Assembly: GCA_947396885.1 (NCBI GenBank)
Contig: OX377203.1
Location: forward strand, 11,776,263 to 11,840,262
DNA from: Heligmosomoides polygyrus polygyrus
Lineage: Eukaryota; Nematoda; Chromadorea; Rhabditida; Heligmosomidae
DNA length: 64,000 nucleotides
Direction of reading: 5' to 3'
Position numbers and translations under genes: made by a program
The notes under the pieces: generated by a model
What the model was told of the DNA's origin: nothing
Databases searched by the model: none
The model's input: only the letters and a program-made list of their open reading frames with translations
Part shown: one piece after another, positions 19,105 through 29,690 of the stretch
Layout: every line of letters begins with the position of its first letter
Position numbering within the stretch: the stretch's first letter is position 1

Positions 19105-22100
19105 TCTTCTTCTTCTTCTTCTTATTCTTCAGCGTTTGTCCCGCTTCGTCGCGGGGTCCGCTCTTCTGGTGTCATGACGCCACCTTTCCCGGTCATGCGC
19201 TTGATCGGGGTGGACGCCAGTTACTTTCATGTCCGTGTGTAACGTGTCAGACCAACGCTGCTTCGGGCGTCCTCTAGGCCGCTTTCCTGACACTTCCAAC
19301 TCAAGGCCTATCTTGCGGACGCTATCTTCCTTTCCACGCAGAACGTGACCGTACCATCGTAAGCGAGCTTCGCGCATCTTGTCCGCTATCGGCGCGACAC
19401 CGAACTTCTGCCGAATAGCATCATTTCTGATGCGGTCCATGCGGGTGACTCCAGCCGTCCAGCGCAGCATCTTCGTCTCCATGACGCTGAGGCGCGTTTC
19501 AACTTCCTTAGTCGCAGGCCAACACTCAGCGCCGTACATCGCTACTGGCCGGATGACTGTTCTGTAGATCTTTGACTTCAGGTGCTCTGGTATCTTCCTA
19601 TCGCAGAGCACACCAGTCAGCGAACGCCACTTGGACCAAGCTGCACTCACGCGTGAGTTCACTTCAACCATCAGACCGCCGTCAGACGCTATTGCTGATC
19701 CGAGGTACTTAAACACCGAAGTGCGTGCAAGCTCAGTACCGTTAATCTTAATGGAGCCGGACTCGTTTACGTCAGTCGTTAAGTACTCGGTCTTCTTGAC
19801 GTTCAATTTGAGTCCGAACATTGCCAGGCGGTCGCACCAAGCTTGCACCTGCCGCTCGAGATCATCTTTATCTTCGCAAGCGAGCATCACGTCATCAGCA
19901 TAGAGCAATGTCCATGGGACAGGCTTCTGAAGATCTCGCGTAATGGCATCCATGACGACAACAAAGAGGAGTGGAGAAAGAGCAGAACCTTGGTGCACCC
20001 CAACAGAGATGGGAAACTCCATTGAGGTTCCAGCTGCAGCTTGCACTCTACTCTTTGGGCAAGAGTAGAGCATCCGCACCCACTCTATGAGTTCCTCAGG
20101 TACGTTGTGTTGTCGCAAGGCGTACCATATAACCTCACGCGGTACGCGGTCGAAGGCCTTCTCCAGGTCGAGAAAGGCGATATGCACCGGCTTCTGTTTC
20201 TCACGATGCTTCTCTACCAGGAGGCGGGCGGCGTGTATAGCATCAATGGTCCCACAACCAGACACAAAACCGCACTGGTTGTCGGAGAGCTTGACGATTT
20301 CACGAATTCGTCTGTCGAGGATTCGCTCGAAGATTTTCATGCTGTGCGAAAGCAAGCGAATCGGACGATAATTGGAGCAGTCTGCAGGACTGCCCTTCTT
20401 CTTCCAAATCGGAATCGTCGTACTGTTGTGCCAACACTCCGGTACTTTCTTCTCCTTTACTACCTGGTTGAAGAACTCAGCCAACCACTCAGCAGGATAC
20501 CAGAGCTTCGACTTCCAAACATCGGCTGCCAGATCATCCGGTCCTATCGCCTTGCATGGCTTCATCTTCTTTAGAGCCGCTTCCGTTTCCTCCACGGTGA
20601 TCTTGTGTACGGGACCGTGAACAGAATCCACAGAAGGGATGGCCGGGTGAGGAAATTTCATAGTGGAAATTTCCTCAAAGTAATCACGCCATCGCTTCAG
20701 CGCCTTTTTGCGGTCTGTTAGAAGATGGCCGCTCTCATCATTGATGCCAACAAACTTTTCAATGTCCTCGGTTTGGCGATGGCGGGTCTTAGCAAGTCGG
20801 TACAAATACCGCTCACCATCGCGTGACTCGAGCTTTTCGTTGACATCACTATAATGAGTGGCTTTCGCAACAGCCACGGCTTTCTTTGCAGCCTTCTTCG
20901 CCTTCTGATACTTCTGCCAGTTGTCGGCCGTCTTATCGCTGAGAAACACATGATAGAGCGACTTCTTCTCTCTAACCTTTGCCTTCACATCGTCCGTCCA
21001 CAGCCATGTCTGCTTATCGACCTTGCGTCGCCCAGGCTTCGTTATGCCGAGTTCCAACCTTGCAGCTTGGCGTATCGCGTCGGTTGCTTTCTTCCAAGTT
21101 TCGTCGACAGTCGTGACTGTCGGTAACCGTACGCGGGAAATCACAGCTGCTTCCTTCTCTTTCATTCGCCACCACTTGATTCTCGCAGCACCGCATCGCT
21201 CAACTTGCTGCATCCTCGGAGGGGTGATCTTAAAGGTGCAGACTAGCGGTCGATGCTGTGGGGCGACCGTCTCATACGGCACGATCTTCGCGTCTGTGAC
21301 AATGCTTCGGTCGCGATCCTTGACAAGGACAAAGTCTATCTGAGACTTGGAGCTCCCACTATAGTATGAGATGAGGTGGGAGTCGCGTTTTCGGAAAACG
21401 GTGTTCACAATGGTGAGATTATGCGATTCCGCATACTCAAGAATGCGCTCACCATCGGCGTTACGAGACCCGTATCCGAAACCACCATGACAGCTGTACC
21501 CGTCCTTCGCAGCACCTACGTGCCCATTAAGGTCACCAGCGACTATGATGATATCTTTCGGCGGTACCTCTGCTGTCTTCTCATCAAGCAGGCTCCAAAA
21601 CTCTTCCTTGGCTTGATCGGAGCAGCCACTCTGCGGAGCATACGCAGAGAAGAAGTGATAGAGTCGCTCCTTCGCGGCGACAACGATCTTCATCAACCGA
21701 TCGTCATAGCGTTCGACGCTTACAATCGAGTCACGAAATCGTTCGGAGACGATTATTCCGACACCACTGGTGGTCCTGGGACTTCCACATAGAACGGCCT
21801 TGAAGCCACGTCCTATGTCCCTTGACTTGCTGCAGGACCACCTCGTCTCCTGCACCGCACAGAAATCAACTCTTCTTCGCTCCAGTGCTTCAACCAACTC
21901 GCACGAGCGGCCCGTTAACGTACCCACATTCAGCGTTGCTACGCGGGTCCTGCCTACGTTACGGGACTTTCGGACTAGCTCAGTTGCCACCCGATGCCGT
22001 CCTCGCATCAGGGACCCTCGCATACTTTCCACACTCGCCGGGCTCTGCGAGTGCGCGTCGGTTCCCGCGGACGCCGTAGCACAATCTCGAAAAACATGAC

Positions 22101-22249
22101 TATTCATACACCATGTGATGTGACATGGGTCTTCGTAGGCCGGCCTGTCACAAGGGCCTGTCGCCTGCATTCGAGTGTCCGTGCTTAGCTTAGCTCACAA
22201 AGCGAGCAGTTTCCAGTGGCACCACGTGGAGGAACGGACATCGCCACCA
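19105..22249 (-). mobile_element. Full-length RTE-class non-LTR retrotransposon with 19-bp TSD
   Basis: ACGTCTCTGAATGGTCTCT occurs at 19086-19104 and again at 22250-22268, a perfect 19-bp target duplication bracketing about 3.15 kb. On the minus strand the element has a short leader (about 80 bp), a single long ORF, and almost no 3' UTR: the stop is followed directly by a GAA-rich microsatellite tail (19105-19125). This is the compact RTE plan. The perfect duplication and intact ORF indicate a recent insertion. Confidence 0.9.
19129..22170 (-). CDS. RTE endonuclease/reverse transcriptase (1013 aa, intact)
   Basis: This protein nicks target DNA and copies its own RNA by target-primed reverse transcription. 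The N-terminal apurinic-like endonuclease shows VATLNVGTL (near residue 77), QETRW (107), GDLNGHVG (211), SQIDFVLV (276) and QHRPLV (about 304). The reverse transcriptase shows NYRPI, CGFVSGCGTIDAIHA, AFLDLEKAFDRVP (about 665) and the catalytic YADDVML (757). The C-terminal part includes MYGAECWP, LRWYGHVLRG and KRPRGRPKQRW. There are no internal stops or frameshifts, and the length is normal for RTE. The first Met of the frame is taken as start. It is the only apparently functional ORF of any size in the window. Confidence 0.95.
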   Translation of the reverse strand: MQATGPCDRPAYEDPCHITWCMNSHVFRDCATASAGTDAHSQSPASVESMRGSLMRGRHRVATELVRKSRNVGRTRVATLNVGTLTGRSCELVEALERRRVDFCAVQETRWSCSKSRDIGRGFKAVLCGSPRTTSGVGIIVSERFRDSIVSVERYDDRLMKIVVAAKERLYHFFSAYAPQSGCSDQAKEEFWSLLDEKTAEVPPKDIIIVAGDLNGHVGAAKDGYSCHGGFGYGSRNADGERILEYAESHNLTIVNTVFRKRDSHLISYYSGSSKSQIDFVLVKDRDRSIVTDAKIVPYETVAPQHRPLVCTFKITPPRMQQVERCGAARIKWWRMKEKEAAVISRVRLPTVTTVDETWKKATDAIRQAARLELGITKPGRRKVDKQTWLWTDDVKAKVREKKSLYHVFLSDKTADNWQKYQKAKKAAKKAVAVAKATHYSDVNEKLESRDGERYLYRLAKTRHRQTEDIEKFVGINDESGHLLTDRKKALKRWRDYFEEISTMKFPHPAIPSVDSVHGPVHKITVEETEAALKKMKPCKAIGPDDLAADVWKSKLWYPAEWLAEFFNQVVKEKKVPECWHNSTTIPIWKKKGSPADCSNYRPIRLLSHSMKIFERILDRRIREIVKLSDNQCGFVSGCGTIDAIHAARLLVEKHREKQKPVHIAFLDLEKAFDRVPREVIWYALRQHNVPEELIEWVRMLYSCPKSRVQAAAGTSMEFPISVGVHQGSALSPLLFVVVMDAITRDLQKPVPWTLLYADDVMLACEDKDDLERQVQAWCDRLAMFGLKLNVKKTEYLTTDVNESGSIKINGTELARTSVFKYLGSAIASDGGLMVEVNSRVSAAWSKWRSLTGVLCDRKIPEHLKSKIYRTVIRPVAMYGAECWPATKEVETRLSVMETKMLRWTAGVTRMDRIRNDAIRQKFGVAPIADKMREARLRWYGHVLRGKEDSVRKIGLELEVSGKRPRGRPKQRWSDTLHTDMKVTGVHPDQAHDRERWRHDTRRADPATKRDKR

Positions 22250-22353
22250 CGTCTCTGAATGGTCTCTGCACTTCCAAATTCCAGTAACACTCCAGGATAA
22301 ACTTCTTTTCATCGGAGGAAAGCCTAGAGCCGGGCATGACTCTTGTTATGGGC

Positions 22354-22443
22354 TTAGGCCTACGTTATACCTCGGCTGTGTTGCGGGCGTAGCAGCCCGC
22401 GTAACACTGTCGCCGACGTCGCCGAGGTATAACATAGGCCTAA
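22354..22443. mobile_element. 90-bp palindromic MITE
   Basis: TTAGGCCTACGTTATACCTC pairs with GAGGTATAACATAGGCCTAA, with CGGCTGTG and GCGGGC arms towards the centre. The related GGTATAACAAAGGCC motif forms the core of the foldback at 44.7-47.5 kb and recurs at 48.39 kb. The palindrome includes the flanking TTA/TAA, so a target duplication cannot be separated from the terminus. Confidence 0.6.
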
Positions 22444-22740
22444 GATATGTAGGCAGCGTTATCAGAGCGGTAGTAAGAGCGGTGAATTGTGCAATCAATA
22501 AGCTCACACGTCACATATCTTATTGTTATGTTAAGTAATAAACGTAAAAAGAAGCGCGTGATTTGTTAGAGTAACCAAGTAGTAACAAGAATGTGACAAG
22601 CAAGCGGCCCATGCACAATCAATCGAGACTGAAATGTCAGGTTTGAGGCGGGTGCATTGCGCAATCTTGCTATTTACAAGCCTCGGAAATCTCGTCACCC
22701 TTTGCTTTCATATGAGTCTCAAAAATCTTCAAAAGCTTCA

Positions 22741-23100
22741 CTAGCGGTAATATTAGCACCTTTTAAACAGTACCCGCATTTTTAAAGGATAGCCTGCATT
22801 TTTCGCAAGCCGTAGTGCGTTTTTTTAAAGTTTCAGACCTTAAAAGAAGCATAAATCATTCTATACGGCCACTTTGTGAAGAAATTATGACACGCATTCA
22901 AGCGAAGAACAAAATCAATCGAGTGTAAAATGCAACGTTTGGGACGAATGCATCGCGCAATCCATACCGCTCATACGTCAGAAAATTTCTATTTTCTTAT
23001 GCTTACATGTGAGCCCTTAACTTCTCTGGTGCCTTTACCGTAGGCAATGTTATCACCTTTAAAACAGTGTGTACGTCTTTTTTGAGACAGCCCGTATATG
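22741..23100. other. No gene; diverged copy of the foldback arm
   Basis: The stretch contains AATCAATCGAGTGTAAAATG and GCATCGCGCAATCC, a second, diverged copy of the arm seen at 22620-22720. Otherwise it is AT-rich and unassigned. Confidence 0.45.
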
Positions 23101-23545
23101 AAAGGCGCAAACGAATGCCGTTGCGAGAATCTCCACACTTCATGTAGTAAAAAATGCGGTCTATTTTTGCAAAATTCTTGAACCTATCGAGTTAGTGCCC
23201 CATAAAGTCTAATGTGGATCCGTACACTCCTACAAAGCAATGGTTCCCCAACCATTGAAAATGCAGAAAAATTCAAAAAATACTGCAAGGCAAGGGATTG
23301 AATTCCATTCCCGGGACTACGAAACAGTAGTTTTGCGTTTCTTCTGCGTATCCGATGTTTGGGAACTATTGTTTTGAGAGACTATGCGATTCTATAGTAG
23401 AATTTTAGAGGCACTAATTGATAGGTCCAAGGATTTTGCAAAATAGAGCGCATTTTTTTACTACATGAGGGGTGGAGATTCTGCAAACGGTGTTAATTTT
23501 CGTCGTTCAGACATACGCCTGAGACCCTTCCCTGGTAAGCTTTTT
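23100..23545. repeat. tRNA-core palindromic repeat, near-complete copy
   Basis: The left arm (TGCGAGAATCTCCACACTTC, GCAAAATTCTTGAACCTATC) and right arm (GGATTTTGCAAAATAGAGCG, GGTGGAGATTCTGC, TCGTCGTTCAGACATACGCC) are inverted relative to each other. The core has CAAGGGATTGAATTCC, a mutated T-arm complement, and TTCTGCGTATCCGATGTTTG. Confidence 0.65.
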
Positions 23546-23849
23546 AGAAACAAAGTGTAATCAAAAACTTTGCGCTTGGCGCGGCTCCAGTGCTGAACGC
23601 AAGGGGAGCAGATTCTAGCCCCAATATGTGGAAGAGCTTGCATTACGAGCAATTGCCTTTAAGATGAAGAATAAAAGGATAAACATGGACATTGGAAGGA
23701 TGGAAGACATCGTTGGGTTGGACCAGAACCAACAACCTTGAATCGAGGTGCACGCTACACTCCGCGCCTCCAACCGCGCTAGCAAAAGCGTCGCCTACTA
23801 TAAAACCTCATCGTTTAATTGCAGCCTAATCCATTGTTATATTTTATAT

Positions 23850-24300
23850 TCACCAGAGGGGGATCTGTACGAAGAAAATGAGTACCACAACAAGAATTTC
23901 CACCCTTCAAATAGTAGAAAAGTGTTTCTGCGGTGCTTGAACCTACCGAGCTACGGCCCCGATAATTCACATGGAGTCGCACAGTCTCACAATACAATAG
24001 CTCCCAGAAATCTCGAATATGCAGAAAAAAATACTGCAGTGACAAGGGATCGAACATCTGACACCCAGCCTATGAAGCAGTGTTTGAATTTTGCACATTG
24101 GATGTTTGGAATATATTGTCTGGTGCGACTGAGCGATTCCATAGTTAAATTTAGAGGACCTAATTCAGTAGGTTTAAGTCCTTCGCAATAATGGAAGACA
24201 CCCTTGCACTTTTTGAAGGATCGAGATCCTCGCCGTGGTCTTGATTTCGTCGTTCAGACGTAAGGTTGAGGACCTTTCCTGGTCAGTAGTATCCATTCGC
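23850..24300. repeat. tRNA-core palindromic repeat, near-complete copy
   Basis: The layout is the same as at 23100: AAAATGAGTACCACAACAAG, then ACCTACCGAGCTACGGCCCC, the core ACAAGGGATCGAACATCTGA, then CCTAATTCAGTAGG and TCGTCGTTCAGACGTAAGG. Two short frames (23748-24191 and its antisense) simply read through the palindrome. Confidence 0.65.
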
Positions 24301-25490
24301 CGATACACTTACAGCCGGAAAAAATCCGTCCGAGTTGTCCGGTGGGCAACGCCTTCGGGTGACTGGTGGTCCATCTCGGCATCCACCTTTAAGGTCAGTC
24401 GTTCCTTCATAAATGTCGTGTTCGATATTGTCCCTATCTCTACTCAAGATACCAAGTACCTGTAAGATGAGATGCTGTTTGGGAGGACAGTTTCATAAAT
24501 GTTTTCGACTTTTTCAGGCTCTGACCAAGGCGAACTCGCCGAAACGTAAGTCGAGTTGAATAAACGTGATACCAACCAGCTCAAGAAATCAATATCGATC
24601 TGAAATCAATATGCCAAGGTTTATCGAAAGTCGAGCTTGGACAATGGGAGGTTGTTTTTCAGGTCATTTCGGCTTTTGCAGACCCTAAAGAAGGCGATAG
24701 CCGCAAAAGGCTGGCTTCAATAGATACTTGTACCAATCTTGGCGACGCTGAAGCAACTGTTCATCTCTTACGACGTCAAACTGCATTTCTTCCAAAAATG
24801 TTCGAAACCGCCTCAAACAATACGGAGCTCCTTTTTTTCGTTCCATAACCGTGGAGTTGGCATGGTGCCAGCACTGATATAGAGACATGTTGGTCCCGCA
24901 ACGACTGTTCTTACGGTAGCGATTTGAAGAGGTGCTATCCTAGTAATAACAGCTTGTTCCAGAGAGTTGTTTGTGAATGTTTGTTTTCTTATTTATCGTT
25001 AGTTATGTACCCGTTTAGAAGTTAGCAGAACGCAAGAACACAAATAGCGCCTATAAAGGGATTAATAATGCCAATTTGGATCTATCCTAGTCGACGAGAC
25101 AGCAAAAAATGCGAATAAGCGATAATTCAAAGGCAACAAGCTGAACTGGCTGATTAAAGGGCACAGTTTTGGAACTCCCTACAATAGCTGTGTTCGATTT
25201 AGTTTTCTAGCGATGCCCCCCTCCCACTAGGATAGCTCCGATTAATTTTTAAAACGAACGTCTTTTAATCCTTTTGAAAAGAAAACGATAAAATGCCCTA
25301 CCGTCGCCGGAATTTGACGAAAATATCACGACAACTACTGGATATCACAGCGGATCGCTATAAATCCTAAAAAGATGGGAATTCCTCGACAAACCGTGTC
25401 TGAGAGAAGACAGAAACGCTAGAAGGAAGACGATTGGCAGCGATTTTCGCCGAGACTCGATTCCTAAGCCCTAACGGCTCAAACTCCTTG
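24301..25490. other. No gene recognised
   Basis: A minus-strand frame at 24685-24888 (67 codons, ending LLKPAFCGYRLL) is the longest, and it matches no known family. No splice-bounded exons could be defended. Confidence 0.35.
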
Positions 25491-25491
25491 A

Positions 25492-25710
25492 TATCTTCAC
25501 TCCATTCATAGCCTAATAATAGATAGCTCGACGAAGCCGAAAAGGAAAGAAAAAGGCGGGAAGGAATTGAATCCACGAGCGGAGGTGAAAGTGCAGCTGG
25601 ACACCAGCCAAATCAATGCCGCCGTCGACGCCGACAGCGACCCGGCGGGGACAACTCGTCCAACCCCCAGACTTCCGCCGCGCCTAATTGCGATGACTCA
25701 GTTGGAATGA
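25492..25710 (+). CDS. Weak candidate exon without internal ATG start
   Basis: A 73-codon frame with no early Met reads STKPKRKEKGGKELNPRA, then EVKVQLDTSQINAAVDADSD, and ends RLPPRLIAMTQLE before TGA. It looks protein-like (lysine-rich, then acidic, then proline-rich). However, a second plus-strand frame and a minus-strand frame (25367-25576) are also open, and no strong acceptor is present. No family is recognised. Confidence 0.2.
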   Translation, partial: YLHSIHSLIIDSSTKPKRKEKGGKELNPRAEVKVQLDTSQINAAVDADSDPAGTTRPTPRLPPRLIAMTQLE

Positions 25711-26639
25711 ATCCAGCGACGATTCATAGAGCAGCAGCCGGCATCATAGACGAAAAAGCTGCGCAATTAGCGGTATTCGCGTCAGATTAGCGCTTTGGAC
25801 GCAATTGCGGACTTTGGTGTTTTCGGGACAACTGTTCCCCGTCGTGACCTACGGATGACTGGCTGCGGGACATTATGTACGAATGGTCGCCGCGGGCGCG
25901 GCGACTCGCGCGGCATGCGCGGCAGAAGACGTCGCAATTGTGTGACTTCAGCGGCCAGTGGTATCTAGACCTGCATCAAAACTTGTACATCAAGTGTTAG
26001 AAAGTGTATACAAACTCAGTTTCACTGCGACAGTGCGTTATATTTTCAGCTTTTCCTGAAAAAGCAGCATATAAAATTGAGGCTTAGAACGTTGCTTAGT
26101 TTTATAACTCGGACTCAATTTCTGAACCAGAGCATGTTTTCCCCAGCTCCTGCAACAGCAAAAAGGGATATCAACAACTCAAACCTAGCGTCTGCAGCAA
26201 GTCATGAGGCACAGCTCCCACGACCGCAGCGGAGCTCATCGCGCACGCGACAGTCGTCGTCGCGGGCGCGGCGACCATTCGTACATAAAGACCGCCCCTC
26301 ACGGATGACTATAAATCCGGATTTATGCTGCTCAGTGATAGATTAAGCCTAGAAAATGTGAAGCAGCGATTTTTCAACGCGCAGAGAATAAAATGGACCA
26401 CCCACATCTTTGAAAGAATAATTGGCGACAGCGACGGGCCGGCTGTCACGCAATTGAGCAGAATTAGCGCACGATGCTGAAAATCTAACGAATTCTATGC
26501 AGGCACCCTTGATATGAAAAAATTGGCTCCTTTCAGAGCGAGGTAGACTGCAAAGGAAACGGGTGGTATCACTAAAGGTGACGTTCACTTCTAGTCGTAG
26601 GTAAACTGCAGCGTTTAATCATTTACGCTCCTTACCGGA
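25711..26639. other. No gene recognised; inverted GC-rich motif
   Basis: TACGAATGGTCGCCGCGGGC (25887-25906) and its near-complement GCGGGCGCGGCGACCATTCG (about 26261-26285) face each other about 360 bp apart. GGATGACT follows CTACG and CTCACG near both, suggesting another foldback element. Minus-strand frames near 26349-26588 match nothing known. Confidence 0.35.
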
Positions 26640-27740
26640 TATGATTCATAGATTATTAAAAAGTCCAGCCGAAAAGAAACACGTTTATTGCTGATAAAAG
26701 TTAGAGTTTACCACAACTGTGTGCGCTACTGTCACTCCCTGGCGTAAATTAAATTGTCCAGCTGGGTGTAATTGCGTCCTCCACCATCTATGAGACGGCC
26801 GTTTACAGAATTTCGACTATTTTCGAGTTTTAGCGTTTAAGGCTCCTCTGTAATGCACAAGCATTTCTTTAATTAATGGCAATCCTGAAACTGAACGAGC
26901 TTCAGTTACTCTCATTTAACACTAACTATCTCTTCAAAAATAAGAGAGGATTGGGCACTATTGTACTTTCACAACTCCACGGGTCGAGGAGAGGTCGAAA
27001 AAAATTTTTTCGCCCAAACTTCGGCTAGGGGGGTTATTTGGGGTGCTGATCACGAATATGAGATCCGTTTTTCGTTTTACGCTGGAGTTCGGGCGCAATC
27101 GGTGACCATTACCTTACTCACCGGTACCCACCGTAACCTACCGTACTCCAGCGTAAAACGAAAAACGGATCTCAGATTCGTGATCAGCACCCCAAATAAC
27201 CCCCCTAGCCGAAGTTTGGGCGAAATCGGTGATTAAGACCTCGACAGCCTTAGTCACCCGTACCTACCGTAATCGGCCGCAATTTCGAAAGCGGATTTCA
27301 GATTCGTGATCAGCACCCCAAATAACCCCCCTAGACGAAGTTTGGTCGAAATCGGTGATCATGACTTTGGCAGCCTTAGTCACCCGTACCTACCGTAACC
27401 TACCGTAATCGGCCGTAATTTTGAAAACGGACCTCAGATTCGTGATCAGCACCCCAAATAACCCCCCTAGCCGAAGTTTGGGCGAAAATTTTTTTTTCGA
27501 CCTCTCCTCGACCCGTGGAGTTGTGAAAGTACAATAGTGCCGAGGATTGTGCTGCAGAGGGCAGAAGAGCCTAAGGCGCCCAAATGTGGGAGCTGCCGGA
27601 ATTCCTTAAACAGTCGTCGGATAAATGAGATGGTATGCAACTACGTCCAGCGGAACAATTTAATTTACGCCAAAGGAGTGATGATAGCACGCACGACTGT
27701 GTTAAACTCTGACTTTCATCAGCAATAGAGGTGGTTTGCC
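26640..27740. repeat. Foldback element interrupted by a Merlin MITE
   Basis: The left arm (26690-26953) contains GGCGTAAATTAAATTGTCC, GAGACGGCC and TTAAGGCTCC. The right arm (27542-27740) contains the complements GAGCCTAAGGCG, TAAATGAGATGG and ACAATTTAATTTACGCC. The centre is occupied by the 588-bp MITE. A second, uninterrupted copy follows directly at 27741-28320. Confidence 0.65.
26954..27541. mobile_element. Merlin-type MITE (588 bp) with perfect 8-bp TSD
   Basis: GGCACTATTGTACTTTCACA at the left is exactly inverted at the right (TGTGAAAGTACAATAGTGCC). GAGGATTG is duplicated at 26946-26953 and 27542-27549. The interior consists of three to four units of GATCAGCACCCCAAATAACC plus GAAGTTTGGGCGAAATCGGT and CACCCGTACCTACCGTAA. 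The neighbouring uninterrupted foldback copy shows the corresponding unfilled site near 28045-28066. Confidence 0.9.
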
Positions 27741-28320
27741 CAGTTGAAGCTTTTTACCCTTTTATGAATCATATCCGTTAGCGAACCTAATCGAAAACCA
27801 CCTGTATGCCTGTTTTTCGCGCTACCGTCACCTCCCTGGCGTAAGTCAAATTGTCCCGTGTGTGTAGTTGCGTACTCTCCCATTGAAGAGACGGCTGTTG
27901 CCAGAATTCCGACAACCGTCGATTTGAGCATTTTAGGCTGCTTTGCCTTCCTAATGCACGACAATTCTCTTTTTTTAATTGAAATACTGAAACTCAGGGA
28001 GCTTCAGTCGCCTTCATTTGACATTTTCAGGGTATCACTTCAAAAGTAAGAGATGTGCTGCATTGGGAAGCTAAAGGAGCCTAAAGTGCTTAGACGCCAA
28101 AATTGGCGGAATTCCGCAAATAGTCGTCGTTTATATGAGACCGTATACAATTAAGCCCAGCAAGACAATTTAATTTACGCCAGAGGTGTGACGGTAGCAC
28201 GTATGACCGTACCAAGCTCTTACTTTCAGCAATATAGGTGGCTTTTCCAGATGAAGCTTTTCACCCTTCCATGAATGATATCCGGTAGAGAGCCCAATCG
28301 AAAACTACGTTAGAATTTTT
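27741..28320. repeat. Second, uninterrupted copy of the foldback
   Basis: It is a direct-repeat partner of 26640-27740 without the MITE. Left-arm GGCGTAAGTCAAATTGTCCC and GAGACGGCTGTTGCCAG pair with right-arm GACAATTTAATTTACGCC. The centre, AAGTAAGAGATGTGCTGC, corresponds to AATAAGAGAGGATTG plus TGCTGC around the MITE in the other copy. Confidence 0.65.
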
Positions 28321-29039
28321 ATTAAGACGTTTAATTCATAGCAATATGGGCGTAAACCTACGCCCCTCCCTACCAGGAAAGCGGACTCTTTTGTCTGCAC
28401 CTATCTGCAACGAGAAACGGTTGGGGTAGACGAATTTACATACACAATAACCGTGCTGTCTAGCAAGGTTTTTAGACGCTAGGAGCCAAAAATCAATTAT
28501 CGATCAATATTGATCGCTTGATCGACCCCTCTTACACGATGTGATAGTACTCAAGCAGCTGTCAAATTCAGGGCATCAAAGTCTTGAACGATTTACTGCA
28601 GTTAAAAATTGGCAATACTGATGGCATGTGACTTTTCGGTCGTGACAGACGCACGGACAGATTAACCTGTTGATATGTAAAGAGATATGAGGTTTTGCCG
28701 CACCTCAAACAAACCGACTTGCAAATGTTCTGTAGCATTGGATGAAGGAATCTAAACACCGCTAACTAAATGTCCGACCTTCTCAGAAATCGATAGTAAT
28801 TGATTGATATTGATCACTTAAATTCTTTATATACACTGGGCATTATATCTGTGCCGTTGCAGTCAATCTTTCACCACCAAACAGCTAGTGGGAGTTGAGA
28901 AGATATAATTCTGGTAGTGACGAAAACTTCACTTTCGATCGATATTGATTTTTGATCCGAGTCGACTTCGATAATGGCGTAGACACCAAACGACCTACAG
29001 CTAGGGTGCTTAGTTTGTTTCAGAGGGGGCTGTGCGAAG

Positions 29040-29690
29040 TGGTCAGTTCCTGTCAAACGAACGCGCGTACGGACACATGTACAGATGCTCAAACTGACAC
29101 AAGATTAACGGACGGACGCACGTACAGACTCTCGGACTGGCATACGCTTGCATAGATAGAAGCAACGGCTTATAGAACGGTGTTTCTATGGGCGCAGACA
29201 GATACAAGGGCCAATGATTACATAGACGCACGCACGGACGCACAGACGAATTAAACAAGCTGTGTAGAGTAAGTTCAGAATGTACAGATAGATAGATGCC
29301 CAAAATGACACAAGATTAACGGACGGACGCACGTACAGACGCCCGGACAAACTTGCAGCTGCATAGACAGAAGTAACAGCTTATAGGACGGTGTTTTTAT
29401 GGGCGCAGACAGATACAAGGGTCATTGATTACATGGACGCACGCACGGACGCACAGACGGATTAAACAAACTGTGCAGAGTAAGCTCAGAGTGTACAATT
29501 ACATAGATGCACAAACTGACACAAGATTAACGGACGGACGCACATACAGACGCCCGGACCAACTTGCAGTTGCATAGACAGAAGCAACAGCTTAAAGGAA
29601 AGTGCTTTTATGGGGGGGAGGGCGCAGACAGGTGCAAGGATCAATGAAAGCACGAACGCACGCACGGACGCACAGACGAATTTTAAAAAC
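29040..29690. repeat. 211-bp tandem array (about three units)
   Basis: AAGATTAACGGACGGACGCA recurs at 29101, 29312 and 29523, exactly 211 bases apart each time. Each unit also contains a CATAGACAGAAG(C/T)AACAGCTTA-type stretch, TTTATGGGCGCAGACAG, CGCACGCACGGACGCACAGA and AAACTGTGCAGAGTAAG. Antisense frames such as 29043-29303 and 29486-29932 are read-throughs of the array. Confidence 0.85.

Larger units (their letters stand above)
18920..22740. repeat. Foldback element split by the RTE insertion
   Basis: The left arm at about 18920-19060 (CATATGAAAGCACAGGGTAA, AGATTGCGCCATGCAC, GCATTTCAGACTCAATTGA) reappears inverted at 22600-22735. A more diverged piece recurs at 22890-23010. The RTE element and its duplicated target lie between the arms. 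Removing the RTE leaves a non-coding inverted-repeat element of about 660 bp. Confidence 0.55.

Noticed and set aside
20041..21792. Plus-strand ORFs of up to 177 codons inside the RTE element
   Set aside because: They are antisense shadows of the 1013-codon reverse-transcriptase frame.
22354..22443. TTAGGC as nematode telomeric repeat
   Set aside because: Only single TTAGGC occurrences at MITE ends; there is no tandem array.
23748..24191. 147-codon plus-strand ORF
   Set aside because: It reads straight through a palindromic repeat that occurs at several other places in the window.
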